Position numbers and translations under genes: made by a program. Of a DNA stretch of 64,000 nucleotides, positions 1-7,968 are shown piece after piece; within the stretch, counting starts at the first letter, position 1, and every line of letters starts with the position of its first letter. The stretch is from Nakamurella antarctica (GTDB lineage Bacteria; Actinomycetota; Actinomycetes; Mycobacteriales; Nakamurellaceae), in assembly GCF_003860405.1 (NCBI RefSeq), contig NZ_CP034170.1, positions 62,001 through 126,000 of the forward strand. Direction: 5' to 3'. The notes under the pieces are model-generated. The model was given only the letters and a program-made list of their open reading frames with translations, made no database searches and had not been told where the DNA came from.

Positions 1-32
1 CGGGCTAGCAATACGCGAGCCACCTTCTGCGC

Positions 33-995
33 TCAGGCGCGTGCGGCTGCTCGGATCAGATCCAGGGCCTGCGCATTGCCAAGTGCAGTCTGCGACGCCA
101 GCCACTGCGCGTCATGACCGCGGCTGACCTGCTGCACGTGCTCGATCATGTGTTGGAAGGCTGATTTCGGATCGGCAGTCCACGTATTTTTCAGTGAACC
201 ATCACGCCAGAGCTCCACTGTATCAACAGGTTTCGGGTGAAACGGGTTGCTAACGCTGAGTTCGGCCGATGATCCCATAATGCGAGTGAAAGTCGAGACG
301 GGGCGACGCATGCCGGCAGATAAAATCAACCGCTGACCGGAAGCAAAGTTGGCGATTGCAGCTGTTTCAATGTCCACCCCGGAGCCCGCAGCAGCACTAC
401 TGGCCACGGCGGTCTCCACTTCCGAACCGAAGAGCATGCGAGCGAGTCGAATGGGGTAGCAGCCCACGTCGTAGAGGGCGCCACCGCCGAGTTGCGGAAC
501 GAGCCGGATGTTCTCCGTCGTTGCTAAATTGAAGTGGAATTCGGAAATTATCTCTCGCAGTTCTCCCAGCTCGCCATCGTCGATGAGCTGACGCAGCAGC
601 CCGGTCTGCGGGTGGAACGGAAACGCGAAAGCCTCCCAAAGCGGTGCATCGACAGAAACTGTCGACAGCAAATCAGCGACCTGAGCAGCGTCCAGCCCCA
701 AGGGCTTCTCGCAGATCACCGGCTTACCAGCAGCACTCGCCGCTTTCGCCCACTGAATGTGCTGATCATTAGGGAGGGCGATGTAGATCGCATCGACGTC
801 CGGATGGGCGATTGCGGCGGCGTAATCCGCAGTGGACTCGACGTGATTCTGCGCAGCCCATTCCCGGGCCTGCTCGGGTCGACGGCTCCCCACCACGACC
901 GCCCTCCCGCCCGCTGCGCGCATAGCTGGAAGAAAAACCTTGGCAGCAATGTTGGCCGAGCCGAGAACGGCCCATCGGACAGGTGATGAAGACAT
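33..995 (-). CDS. Gfo/Idh/MocA family oxidoreductase
   Basis: NAD(P)-dependent sugar or cyclitol dehydrogenase-like protein of about 320 residues. The N-terminus WAVLGSANIA is the Rossmann dinucleotide-binding turn, and CEKPLGL matches the family's EKP motif with its catalytic Lys. The middle (GGGALYDVGCYPI) matches the G-x-x-x-D-x-G-x-H/Y block of the C-terminal alpha/beta domain. The start is taken at the ATG whose upstream GGGA lies about 6 bases away; an ATG two codons further upstream (1001) is also possible. Longer upstream extensions lack family similarity and run through a 63-bp repeat. The gene is last on the minus strand after a PhyH-like and an NHL-like gene, suggesting a small transcription unit with them. 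The substrate is not predictable; a sugar or sugar acid fits the context. Confidence 0.88.
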   Translation of the reverse strand: MSSSPVRWAVLGSANIAAKVFLPAMRAAGGRAVVVGSRRPEQAREWAAQNHVESTADYAAAIAHPDVDAIYIALPNDQHIQWAKAASAAGKPVICEKPLGLDAAQVADLLSTVSVDAPLWEAFAFPFHPQTGLLRQLIDDGELGELREIISEFHFNLATTENIRLVPQLGGGALYDVGCYPIRLARMLFGSEVETAVASSAAAGSGVDIETAAIANFASGQRLILSAGMRRPVSTFTRIMGSSAELSVSNPFHPKPVDTVELWRDGSLKNTWTADPKSAFQHMIEHVQQVSRGHDAQWLASQTALGNAQALDLIRAAARA

Positions 996-1087
996 GGTCA
1001 TTCCCGACTTGTAGCTCAAACTCTGACGTTGACAAGTAGAACCTAAGGCGGTGCCGGCCGAGCGGTGGGCCTGGAGTCCGCGAACCT

Positions 1088-1150
1088 CGCCGAGCGGTGC
1101 GCTAAAGCGCGCGACGAGCCCGATTTCGCCTCGTAGGGCACCGCTCGGCG
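1088..1150. repeat. 63-bp palindromic intergenic element, copy 1
   Basis: Perfect 13-bp inverted ends (CGCCGAGCGGTGC and GCACCGCTCGGCG) enclose 37 bp that contain an inner ACGAG/CTCGT hairpin. The same ends at exactly the same spacing occur at 20899, 22004 and 29968. A degenerate extra left arm lies near 1055-1066. The element sits between two minus-strand genes and could act as an RNA hairpin, terminator or REP-like element. Confidence 0.85.
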
Positions 1151-1168
1151 AAAAAAAGAGGGTGCGGG

Positions 1169-2245
1169 TCAGGCGGGGGTGAGCGTGATCAGTCGCCCGC
1201 CGATGAGCCACTCCGTGACGTGAACGGCTCCGGCAGCATCAACCGCAATCCCATGCGGGCTCCGGAACGTCCCCGGAACCAACGTGGGTCGCACCAAAAC
1301 CCCGTCAACCCGCTCGTTCGGCCAGTCCGCGGATCGCGGTAGCGTCGGGTCGCCGTATCTCGCAGTGCACACGTCGTTCTCGTCGAAGGTGACGAGTCCG
1401 CCGCCCAGTTCGGTCACCCACAGGGTGTTGCCCTCAAAAGCGAAACCCGATGGGCTGGTGAGGATGTCGCCGCCAAACGAACCCAGTTCGTCGCCACCGG
1501 AAGAGAGGCGAAGGATGCGCCGGTTGCCCCTGTCGGCCACCAAAATCTGCACGTCCTCGCTCCGAGGATCCACCGCGATGGCGTGCGGTTGGTGCAACCT
1601 GATGCCGTCCGTGGTTGTCGTCTTGGACCAGAGAAGCTCGCCCGCTCGGGTGAAGCAGTGCACGGCGCTCTGGCCGTAGCCATCTGCAACCCAGATGCGG
1701 TCGTCCGTCACCGCAATACTGGTGGGCCGCCATGCTTGGAGTTCTGGCGCAACCGCAGCGGCGGAGATCTCCTGCAGCACAACGCCATCCATGCCCAAAC
1801 GGACGACGCGTCCGGGGGTGTCGACGATGGGCTCGTTTTCCTCGCCGGTGGGCATCGGCTTAAAGCCGTTGTCCGCGACCCAGAGCGAAGGCGCGCCCTC
1901 GCTCGGAACGTTGTCGAGCCACATATCGTGGCATTCGGTGATTTCCAGTTCGGCCGACAGCATCGGAGCGGGGGAGGCACCGACGAGCACCAGGTGGTTT
2001 CCGCTCGCGGAGGCGGTAACAACGCCGCCGCCAGCGAGCGCGGCCACCCCTTGATGCGCCAGCCCAGGCGATAGTCCAAAGCGTGCGTCGGTCTCGGTCC
2101 AGTGATAGTCGCGCTCGCCAATCCGAACGACCAGTCCAGAGCTAATCGGTTCAGTGCCCACCGGTTCAGTGCCCACCACTTCAGTGCCCACCACTTCAGT
2201 GCCCACCGGTTCAGAGTCCACCGGTTCAGAGTCCATCTTGGTCAT
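1169..2245 (-). CDS. NHL-repeat / SMP-30-like beta-propeller protein
   Basis: About 358 residues with repeated propeller blades. Recognisable blade signatures are IWVADGYGQSAVHCF, ILVADRGNRRILRLS, LWVTELGGGLVTF and the last PHGIAVDAAGAVHVTEW. Such six-bladed NHL propellers bind ligands or hydrolyse lactones; no catalytic set is evident here. The start is the ATG at 2245, which overlaps the end of the upstream PhyH-like gene by 20 bp and implies translational coupling. The first roughly 30 residues are a low-complexity pentapeptide repeat (VDSEP, VGTEV, VGTEP) encoded by a 15-bp tandem repeat. No signal peptide is seen, so a cytoplasmic location is likely. The PhyH and Gfo/Idh neighbours suggest a role in an oxidative catabolic step. 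Confidence 0.8.
   Translation of the reverse strand: MTKMDSEPVDSEPVGTEVVGTEVVGTEPVGTEPISSGLVVRIGERDYHWTETDARFGLSPGLAHQGVAALAGGGVVTASASGNHLVLVGASPAPMLSAELEITECHDMWLDNVPSEGAPSLWVADNGFKPMPTGEENEPIVDTPGRVVRLGMDGVVLQEISAAAVAPELQAWRPTSIAVTDDRIWVADGYGQSAVHCFTRAGELLWSKTTTTDGIRLHQPHAIAVDPRSEDVQILVADRGNRRILRLSSGGDELGSFGGDILTSPSGFAFEGNTLWVTELGGGLVTFDENDVCTARYGDPTLPRSADWPNERVDGVLVRPTLVPGTFRSPHGIAVDAAGAVHVTEWLIGGRLITLTPA
2150..2239. repeat. 15-bp tandem repeat, five full copies plus a degenerate sixth
   Basis: The unit TTCAGTGCCCACCGG repeats with small changes. On the minus strand it encodes the V-G-T-E-P/V pentapeptide repeats at the N-terminus of the NHL-like protein. The copies differ at two or three bases, so the expansion is not brand-new. 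It is one of five 15-bp minisatellites at gene ends in this window. Confidence 0.9.
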
Positions 2246-3074
2246 GCCAATGCTCCTGCCAGCGCCAGTCGATCGGTTCCGAGGCACGCTGATAGCGGAT
2301 GTCGGTCGAGAGCCGCAACCGATCCTGGCTATCAACGTTGTCCGTGCCCGCGTGGATGATGTGCGAGGAGTGAACCACGACGTCGCCCGCTTCGTAATCG
2401 GCGACAAGCCACCGCGAGTCGTACTTTTCCGCCAGCTTGGGTAGGTCGGCGGTGATCCATTCGGCGGCGCGCAGGACGCCGTTGCGTTCGTCGGCCATGA
2501 CGGGGTGGTGGCTGCCCTCGAGGTAGGTCAGGCCGCCCATGTCCACAGGGCAATCGCCCAACGGAATCCACATGGCGAGCACCTTGTCGGTCCCGCCGCG
2601 CAGGTACACCAAGTCGTAGTGGGCCTGGGTGGCGGTGCCGATCCCGGCCTCACCGGGGCGGGTGTGCCGGATGATCTTGCGCTTGTGCAAATGCACGTCG
2701 TCGCCGAGAAACCACTCGAACCAGCCCTTGATGGACGGGTGGGATGTCAACGACTCGTATTCCGAGCCGGGGACGATATCCCCAAACAAGATGCTGCGCA
2801 GCAACGCTCGATCGATGGCAACCTGCGTTCCGACCGCCTCGCGCATGTCGGAACCGCGCTCCACGAGGCCGGTCTCGGCCATCTTCGTGAAGTAGTACTC
2901 GCGAAAGGCACGCACCAGCTCGGGGTCGATCTGGTTCTTCAAATACAGGTAGCCGTCGCGTCGCATTCGCGACCACAGTGCGTCTTTGTCTCCGCGCTCG
3001 GAGTCGGGGACCGGCTGCAGGGCACCCAAACGCGCCGGGGCTTCGTCCAGCGTGTAGCCGTTGGAGGTGATCAT
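2226..3074 (-). CDS. Phytanoyl-CoA dioxygenase (PhyH) family protein
   Basis: Fe(II)/2-oxoglutarate-dependent hydroxylase-like protein of 282 residues. The double-stranded beta-helix metal site is visible: AHYDLVYLRGG supplies H-x-D at about residue 151, VVHSSHIIHAGTDN supplies the distal His, and RLRLSTDIRYQ supplies the 2-oxoglutarate-binding Arg. The length is typical for bacterial PhyH proteins. The start is the ATG at 3074; further upstream in-frame sequence is intergenic and shares space with the divergent AraC promoter. The gene is followed with overlap by the NHL-like gene. It probably hydroxylates a small molecule linked to the neighbouring sugar locus. The substrate is unknown. Confidence 0.88.
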   Translation of the reverse strand: MITSNGYTLDEAPARLGALQPVPDSERGDKDALWSRMRRDGYLYLKNQIDPELVRAFREYYFTKMAETGLVERGSDMREAVGTQVAIDRALLRSILFGDIVPGSEYESLTSHPSIKGWFEWFLGDDVHLHKRKIIRHTRPGEAGIGTATQAHYDLVYLRGGTDKVLAMWIPLGDCPVDMGGLTYLEGSHHPVMADERNGVLRAAEWITADLPKLAEKYDSRWLVADYEAGDVVVHSSHIIHAGTDNVDSQDRLRLSTDIRYQRASEPIDWRWQEHWHDQDGL

Positions 3075-3158
3075 GCATCGAGTATTGGACAAATGCAGAT
3101 CTACTTTCCATGGATTACCGCAGGCAATACTTGGACTTGTGCTGGCAGAATCACACAC

Positions 3159-4055
3159 ATGGACTTTTCGCCGCAGAATTGGGCGCATTTCACGACGCCG
3201 CTGGAAGGTCTGGCGACACACTCAATTGCCTGTGTCGGCGCCGGCGAGCAACGGGGGTCGTGGCGCGGCTTCCGTGGTCGCCGGTTGGCGAGCTCCGCGC
3301 TCGTCGTCATCTCGAGTGGGTCGGGCTGGTACGTCGACTCGTCGTCGCCAGCGGAAATATCTATAGATGGTCCCACCGCGATGTGGCTGGCCCCGGGCGT
3401 CAAGCACGGGTATGGGCCGAGCGAGGCCGGCTGGGTGGAACACTGGATCGTATTCACGGGTAACGCTGTTGCCGCTTACGCCGAACTTGGCGTCAGGCCC
3501 GCTACCTCCGCCGTAATGCCGCTGGTACACGGGGGTGGCGGAATCAGCACGGCGGCCGACGGCGGTGGAACCGGTTCTGGCAACGTCGAAACCGTCGTAT
3601 CGCACTTCGGGCCGCTCCGACAGTGGATTCAAGACGCCAGCATCTTGGGCCAGATGGAGGCCTCTCTTCTCGTCCAGCGCATTCTCGTGGACGTGATTCG
3701 TTGCCGGGCGGAGCAGGATGAATTAGGGGCGTCGGGAAATCTGTTGCAGCGCTTCGTCAGCCACGCTTTTGAGTCAATTTCGATGGCCGAACGCGCCCGA
3801 CGCTTGGGTCTGAGTGTGGATCGCCTCCGAGACGGCGTCGCGCAGTTAACCGGGTCTACCCCGCTGGAATACCTTCTCGATCACCGGGTGGCCCGAGCGT
3901 GCGAGCTTTTGACGTCAACGGAAGAGTCCATTTCGCGGGTGGCGCGACAGGTAGGATACGCCGATCCCGCCTACTTCTCGCGTCTATTCACACTGCGCGT
4001 GGGGGTCTCGCCGCGCAGTTTTCGAGACCAGCAGTCGCGGAACCCGCTGTCCTGA
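3159..4055 (+). CDS. AraC-family transcriptional regulator
   Basis: About 298 residues. The N-terminal half resembles the cupin-like arabinose-binding domain (GSWRGFRGRRLASS, then WLAPGVKHGYGPS). The C-terminus is a two-HTH AraC domain: MAERARRLGLSVDRLRDGVA and the signature ISRVARQVGYADPAYFSRLF. The start is the ATG at 3159, which leaves an 84-bp divergent intergenic region to the PhyH gene; a longer upstream reading is antisense to PhyH and unlikely. Regulators of this arrangement usually control the divergent operon in response to a sugar or sugar acid. Confidence 0.9.
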   Translation: MDFSPQNWAHFTTPLEGLATHSIACVGAGEQRGSWRGFRGRRLASSALVVISSGSGWYVDSSSPAEISIDGPTAMWLAPGVKHGYGPSEAGWVEHWIVFTGNAVAAYAELGVRPATSAVMPLVHGGGGISTAADGGGTGSGNVETVVSHFGPLRQWIQDASILGQMEASLLVQRILVDVIRCRAEQDELGASGNLLQRFVSHAFESISMAERARRLGLSVDRLRDGVAQLTGSTPLEYLLDHRVARACELLTSTEESISRVARQVGYADPAYFSRLFTLRVGVSPRSFRDQQSRNPLS

Positions 4056-4117
4056 AGGCCTTTCGGGCTGGATCTCGGGACAACCCCTTCGTGCCAGGCA
4101 TGTGAAGATAGAAAGAA

Positions 4118-4131
4118 ATCATATAGTATCT
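4118..4131 (+). promoter_or_regulatory. Candidate operator upstream of the 4175 gene
   Basis: ATCATATAGTATCT lies 44 bp before the start of the 638-residue gene. A near-identical 14-mer, ATCATGTAGCATCT, lies upstream of the sugar-binding-protein gene at 7895. A related sequence lies upstream of the GntR gene at 6991. The distribution suggests the GntR/FCD regulator as binder; this is inference. Confidence 0.4.
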
Positions 4132-4174
4132 AGGATCACTACAATCCGTCTGCAGAATCGGTGGCGATACAGCG

Positions 4175-6091
4175 ATGAGCGAGAACCTTCCCCGCGTCCA
4201 ATGCGGAACTGCCGTTACGCCACCTCAATGGGCGGTGATGCAGCGCCAGATCATGACAACGATCGCCGAAGCGGCGCCCGAGTTCGTGGCGCGTTACACC
4301 CGCGACGATGGCACCCTGATCTGGCGCGAAGAGTGGCCCGGCATGGACGGATCTGACGATCCTTACGAGGCTTTCCAGTATCTGGCGCTTTTCTACAGCA
4401 TCAGCGGCGACGAGTCGGTGTACCAACTTGCCCGGAAAATGTGGGACGCGATTACCTGGCAGTGGACGCAGTACGGGCAGATTGAGCGCGAGTTCGACTG
4501 CTACTACGACTGGATGCACCACGGCGAGGCGAACCTCTTCCACTACTTCTTCGGGCTGACCAAACCCGAATCCCTCATCGACCGACAGCGCGCCATCAGT
4601 TTCGCCAAGATGTACACCGGACACGACCCGCTCGCGCCGAACTACGACCCGGAGCTGGGGATCATCCGCGCTCCGCAATCCGGCAGCAAGGGCCCCCGAT
4701 TTGTCGTCACCGCGGAGGACTTGGGAACACATCGCGGGGTGCTGAACGACTACCTGCCGCCGTTCGAAGACATCGAGGGCGTTCCGTTCCCCGGGGCCAC
4801 CACGCCCTGGGATGACGACCGGGTCTTCGCAGAGATCATCGAAAAGATGAATCAGCGCACCACCCGCGGCGACGTCCCCCTCAACATGAACGCCACTGGC
4901 CAGATGACGCACGCCTTCATGTACTCCGGCGACGAGGACCTGCGCACGTGGGTCACCGACTACATCGCGCGCTGGAAGGCCCGCGCGGACGCAAATGACG
5001 GGATCCTGCCCGATAACGTTGGGCTCTCCGGGCGCGTCGGCGAATACCTCGACGGCAAATGGTGGGGCGGCCACTACGGCTGGCGCTGGCCGCACGGCTT
5101 CCTGACCATCATCGAGCCGACGCTCAATGCTGGTCTGAATGCGTTGTTGCTGACCGGGGACGAGTCGCACCTCGCGCTCACCCGGCAGCAACTCGACGCC
5201 AATTTCGACCTTGGCCGTGATGCCGATGGTGCGTGGGTCGTGCCCAATAAGCACTTTGACAGCGGCTGGACCGACTACCGTGTGCCGAATTCGCTGCACC
5301 CGATTCAGGTCTGGGCCAGGACGTTGGCGGACGAGGACCGCGCGCGCGTCGAACGGGTCCGCGGCGATGCCGACTGGACCACAGCGCGGTACCCGGTGGC
5401 CCCGCTCTCCGCGAAGCACTTCAACGTCAACACCGCGGCATGGTTCACCTACATCTCCGGCGAGAATCCCGACTACCCGGAACAGGCGCTGACAGCGAAT
5501 ATTGCACTTATCGAGCAGCAGTTGCGAAGGATGCGATCCGCCGACGGCGACCCGGCTGGCTTTGGCGGCATTCACCACATCGATGGGCACACGGACGCGA
5601 TCGACTTACAGATCGATGGGTACGCAATCCATATTTGGCAGGAGTTCAACCCGGTCTATTTTGAATCGCTGGTTCAGCTGATGTGGGGCGCCCCGATGCA
5701 CATGTCGCACGGTGGGTTGCAGCACGCCACCGTACGGTATTACGACGCTGTCGGGCGGCGTGCCGGGTTGCCGGACGGCGTTGCGGCCCTGGTGAGTGCG
5801 ATTGGCCCTGACTTCGTGGAACTCGAACTGGTGAATCTCGACACTGAGAACGCGCGCACCGTGGTGGTGCAAGCCGGCTCGTTCGGCGAGCACCGATTCG
5901 GGGATGTTTCAGTGCTTGGTGGTCCCGCCACCGGCGTGGATGGACGATGGTTCGAAGTGGCGCTCGCCGCAGGCTCGAGGGCGCACCTGCGGGCCACGAT
6001 GTCGCGGTATGTCAACTCGCCGAGTTATGAAACGCCATGGTCACGCAGGAGCGACTGGGCGCCCCTTATTCGGGGTCGGGCGACGAACTAG
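4175..6091 (+). CDS. Large uncharacterised protein, probable (alpha/alpha)-toroid carbohydrate-active enzyme
   Basis: A 638-residue protein without a signal peptide. It is rich in Trp, Tyr, His and Asp, with recurrent helix-pair segments such as AFQYLALFYSISGDESVYQLARK and WVTDYIARWKARAD. Conserved-looking polar clusters include DCYYDWMHHGEANLFHYF, WWGGHYGWRWPHG and GGIHHIDGHTDAIDLQ. This composition and helix spacing resemble (alpha/alpha)6 glycoside hydrolases and polysaccharide lyases. The final roughly 100 residues look like a beta-sandwich cap. I cannot assign a CAZy family. It stands alone between araC and the convergent gntR, and it shares a putative operator with the ABC importer, so a cytoplasmic role in processing the imported glycoside is plausible. 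A long minus-strand reading across this gene is a shadow. Confidence 0.85.
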   Translation: MSENLPRVQCGTAVTPPQWAVMQRQIMTTIAEAAPEFVARYTRDDGTLIWREEWPGMDGSDDPYEAFQYLALFYSISGDESVYQLARKMWDAITWQWTQYGQIEREFDCYYDWMHHGEANLFHYFFGLTKPESLIDRQRAISFAKMYTGHDPLAPNYDPELGIIRAPQSGSKGPRFVVTAEDLGTHRGVLNDYLPPFEDIEGVPFPGATTPWDDDRVFAEIIEKMNQRTTRGDVPLNMNATGQMTHAFMYSGDEDLRTWVTDYIARWKARADANDGILPDNVGLSGRVGEYLDGKWWGGHYGWRWPHGFLTIIEPTLNAGLNALLLTGDESHLALTRQQLDANFDLGRDADGAWVVPNKHFDSGWTDYRVPNSLHPIQVWARTLADEDRARVERVRGDADWTTARYPVAPLSAKHFNVNTAAWFTYISGENPDYPEQALTANIALIEQQLRRMRSADGDPAGFGGIHHIDGHTDAIDLQIDGYAIHIWQEFNPVYFESLVQLMWGAPMHMSHGGLQHATVRYYDAVGRRAGLPDGVAALVSAIGPDFVELELVNLDTENARTVVVQAGSFGEHRFGDVSVLGGPATGVDGRWFEVALAAGSRAHLRATMSRYVNSPSYETPWSRRSDWAPLIRGRATN

Positions 6092-6164
6092 GTAGAGGAC
6101 TGGGCTCCGGGGAAGAGAGCATCGGTTCTTTGCCGGGGCCGAATCGCGGAGCGACAGGTGACGC

Positions 6165-6935
6165 TCAGTCGTCGGCGTTGAGGGCCTCGACCGCAGCGGT
6201 GAATCGTTGCCGCGAGGACTCTATATGCGCCAGCATCAGCGCGCTCGCTGCTGAGCTGTCGCTCGCTGAAATGGCCTGCACGATCGCTTCGTGTTCGGCG
6301 AAAGCAAGAGGCCGCTGGCCGGACTGGTAGTACTGGGCGAACATATCGCTGACGAACCCGGAACCAGGGCCGTCGTCACCTTCGCGACCGATGGAGGCCT
6401 TGTAGACCCGGAATAGGTGCAGATGGCAGCGAGTGCGAATAAACGCACCCTCCACGAATGCATTACCCGAAGCCTGCGCCACCAGCGTGTGAAGACGCGT
6501 GTCGTGCTCGACAGATTCAGCGAAGAAGGTCGTGGCGGCGGATTGCGGGATGTGATCGGCCCGATCAAGTTCCGCCTCGAGGGCCGCAATGTCGCGGCGC
6601 GTGCGGTGCCGAGCCGCTTCCGCTGCCGCCCACGGTTCAATCAGCCCGCGGAACTGGAAGAGCTCGTCAAACTGCTGCACGGACAGTAGATCCGTCGCGC
6701 GGTATCCGCGGAGCGGAATTTTCGTCACAAGGCCGTCGGCCTCCAGTCGTGCCAGCGCCTCGCGAATCGGGGTTTGGGACACGGATAGATCTCGGGACAA
6801 CTCGTCGATGCCCACGTGCTCGCCTGGCGAGATCTCGTGGTCAAGGATCATGGCTTTAATCGCGTCGTAGGTTTCGTCCGCCAGCACGAGCCGTTTCGGG
6901 CTCGCGCCGGTGCGACGAGCCGAGTCTCGTGCCAT
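6165..6935 (-). CDS. GntR-family transcriptional regulator (FadR/FCD subfamily)
   Basis: 256 residues. The N-terminal winged helix reads YDAIKAMILDHEISPGEHVG, then LSRDLSVSQTPIREALARLEADGLV, the canonical GntR signature. The C-terminal all-helical FCD ligand domain has the metal-binding pattern: an Asp/His set in VEHDTRLHTLVAQASGN, and His in AEHEAIVQAI and LAHIESSR. FCD regulators usually repress sugar-acid catabolic genes and are released by the substrate or an intermediate. It lies between the 638-residue gene and the SDR/ABC genes, consistent with local control. A palindromic ATCGTATATGCGATC upstream of its start hints at autoregulation. Confidence 0.93.
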   Translation of the reverse strand: MARDSARRTGASPKRLVLADETYDAIKAMILDHEISPGEHVGIDELSRDLSVSQTPIREALARLEADGLVTKIPLRGYRATDLLSVQQFDELFQFRGLIEPWAAAEAARHRTRRDIAALEAELDRADHIPQSAATTFFAESVEHDTRLHTLVAQASGNAFVEGAFIRTRCHLHLFRVYKASIGREGDDGPGSGFVSDMFAQYYQSGQRPLAFAEHEAIVQAISASDSSAASALMLAHIESSRQRFTAAVEALNADD

Positions 6936-6990
6936 AACCAGGAGCCCTCCGTTGATCTGTTCGGCCAGGATTGGGACCAGGCCGCCGCCA

Positions 6991-7005
6991 ATCGTATATG
7001 CGATC
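6991..7005. promoter_or_regulatory. Candidate autoregulatory operator upstream of gntR
   Basis: ATCGTATATGCGATC is an imperfect palindrome 56-70 bp upstream of the GntR start. It is similar in layout (ATC, TATA, G, ATC) to the 14-mers at 4118 and 7895. It also lies between the SDR gene end and the gntR start on the same strand. Confidence 0.3.
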
Positions 7006-7029
7006 AGGAATGATGCCGTCGCACCGCGG

Positions 7030-7779
7030 CTACAGCGACGGAACCCGCAAACCGTTCATTCCGCCGTCGACGCCAAGGATGGTCCCGGTAATGGATCGCT
7101 GCTGTGGGTGTGCCAGGAAGCTGATCGCGCTGGCCACCTCGGCGGCTGCGACAAGGCGCCCGCTCGGCTGGCGCTGCTCCAACGCACTTCGCTCCGCCGC
7201 GGGGTCCGCTGCCAGGTCGAGCAGTCGGGCTACCCAGGGGGTGTCCGCCGTACCCGGGTTGACGCAATTGACTCTGATTTTTTCGTGCACGAGGTCGGCC
7301 GCCATCGCCAAGGTCAACGCCTGCACTGCCCCTTTGCTCGCGGAGTAGATAGCGCGCTGGGGCAAACCGACTGTCGCTGCCACGGAACACGTATTGACAA
7401 TCGAAGCGGCATTGCTGGCTCGCAGCAAGGGGAGCGCCGCGCGGGTGACCCGGGCGATGCCGACCACGTTGACGTTGAGCACCTTGGCCCATTCGTCATC
7501 GGTGGCATCTTCGACGCTGCCTACTGCGCCGATACCGGCGTTGTTGACCAAGATGTCCAAGACCGACACTGCGGCAGAGATAGTGGCGAAGGCTTCGGCA
7601 ACGGAATCCGAGGATCCGATATCGCAGTGGATCCACTCGGCGACGCCGTCCAAGGCGCCGACTGAAAGGTCAAGTCCAAAAACTCGCGCCCCCGCCGCCG
7701 CGAAGTTCTGGGCGGTGGATAAACCGATGCCGGACCCGGCACCGGTGACTACGGCTGTGAGGCCAGTCAGATCGGACAT
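7030..7779 (-). CDS. SDR-family NAD(P)-dependent oxidoreductase
   Basis: Classical short-chain dehydrogenase of 249 residues. Visible motifs: TGAGSGIG near residue 12, the acidic end of beta-2 in FGLDLS (suggesting NAD preference), NNAG near 80, the Ser in NTCSVAATVG, YSASKGA (catalytic Y-x-x-x-K), and VNCVNPGTADTPW. In the oxidative L-fucose and L-rhamnose pathways a member of this family oxidises 2-keto-3-deoxy-sugar acids to 2,4-diketo acids. Given the neighbouring lactonase, dehydratases and aldo/keto reductase, that role is a reasonable inference. It is transcribed divergently from the ABC importer. Confidence 0.9.
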   Translation of the reverse strand: MSDLTGLTAVVTGAGSGIGLSTAQNFAAAGARVFGLDLSVGALDGVAEWIHCDIGSSDSVAEAFATISAAVSVLDILVNNAGIGAVGSVEDATDDEWAKVLNVNVVGIARVTRAALPLLRASNAASIVNTCSVAATVGLPQRAIYSASKGAVQALTLAMAADLVHEKIRVNCVNPGTADTPWVARLLDLAADPAAERSALEQRQPSGRLVAAAEVASAISFLAHPQQRSITGTILGVDGGMNGLRVPSL

Positions 7780-7894
7780 GTGTGCTCCGCGCTCTCTCCG
7801 TTGAGTGGTGATGGCGACCTATTCCAGCTTGCGGAATCAGCCGTTATAACAGTTCAGTAAATCGTCTGGGAAATAGTGTATAGGATTCTGGGAA

Positions 7895-7908
7895 ATCATG
7901 TAGCATCT
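7895..7908 (+). promoter_or_regulatory. Candidate operator upstream of the sugar ABC importer
   Basis: ATCATGTAGCATCT lies 61 bp before the ABC binding-protein start and is nearly identical to the 14-mer at 4118. A further half-like TATAGGATT lies at 7880-7888, comparable with the TAGGATC next to the first site. Confidence 0.4.
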
Positions 7909-7968
7909 GTTTCACACCGGAGCGAAGATGCTTTCTTTCGTTCCCTCACGGCATGAAAGGAAGTTCGA

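Noticed and set aside
2102-2359. Plus-strand frame with SAHRF/SAHHF repeats
   Set aside because: Antisense translation of the 15-bp repeat in the NHL-like gene.
4139-5590. 483-codon open frame on the minus strand
   Set aside because: It is antisense to the 638-residue gene, with V/R/G-rich composition typical of high-GC shadows and no domain.
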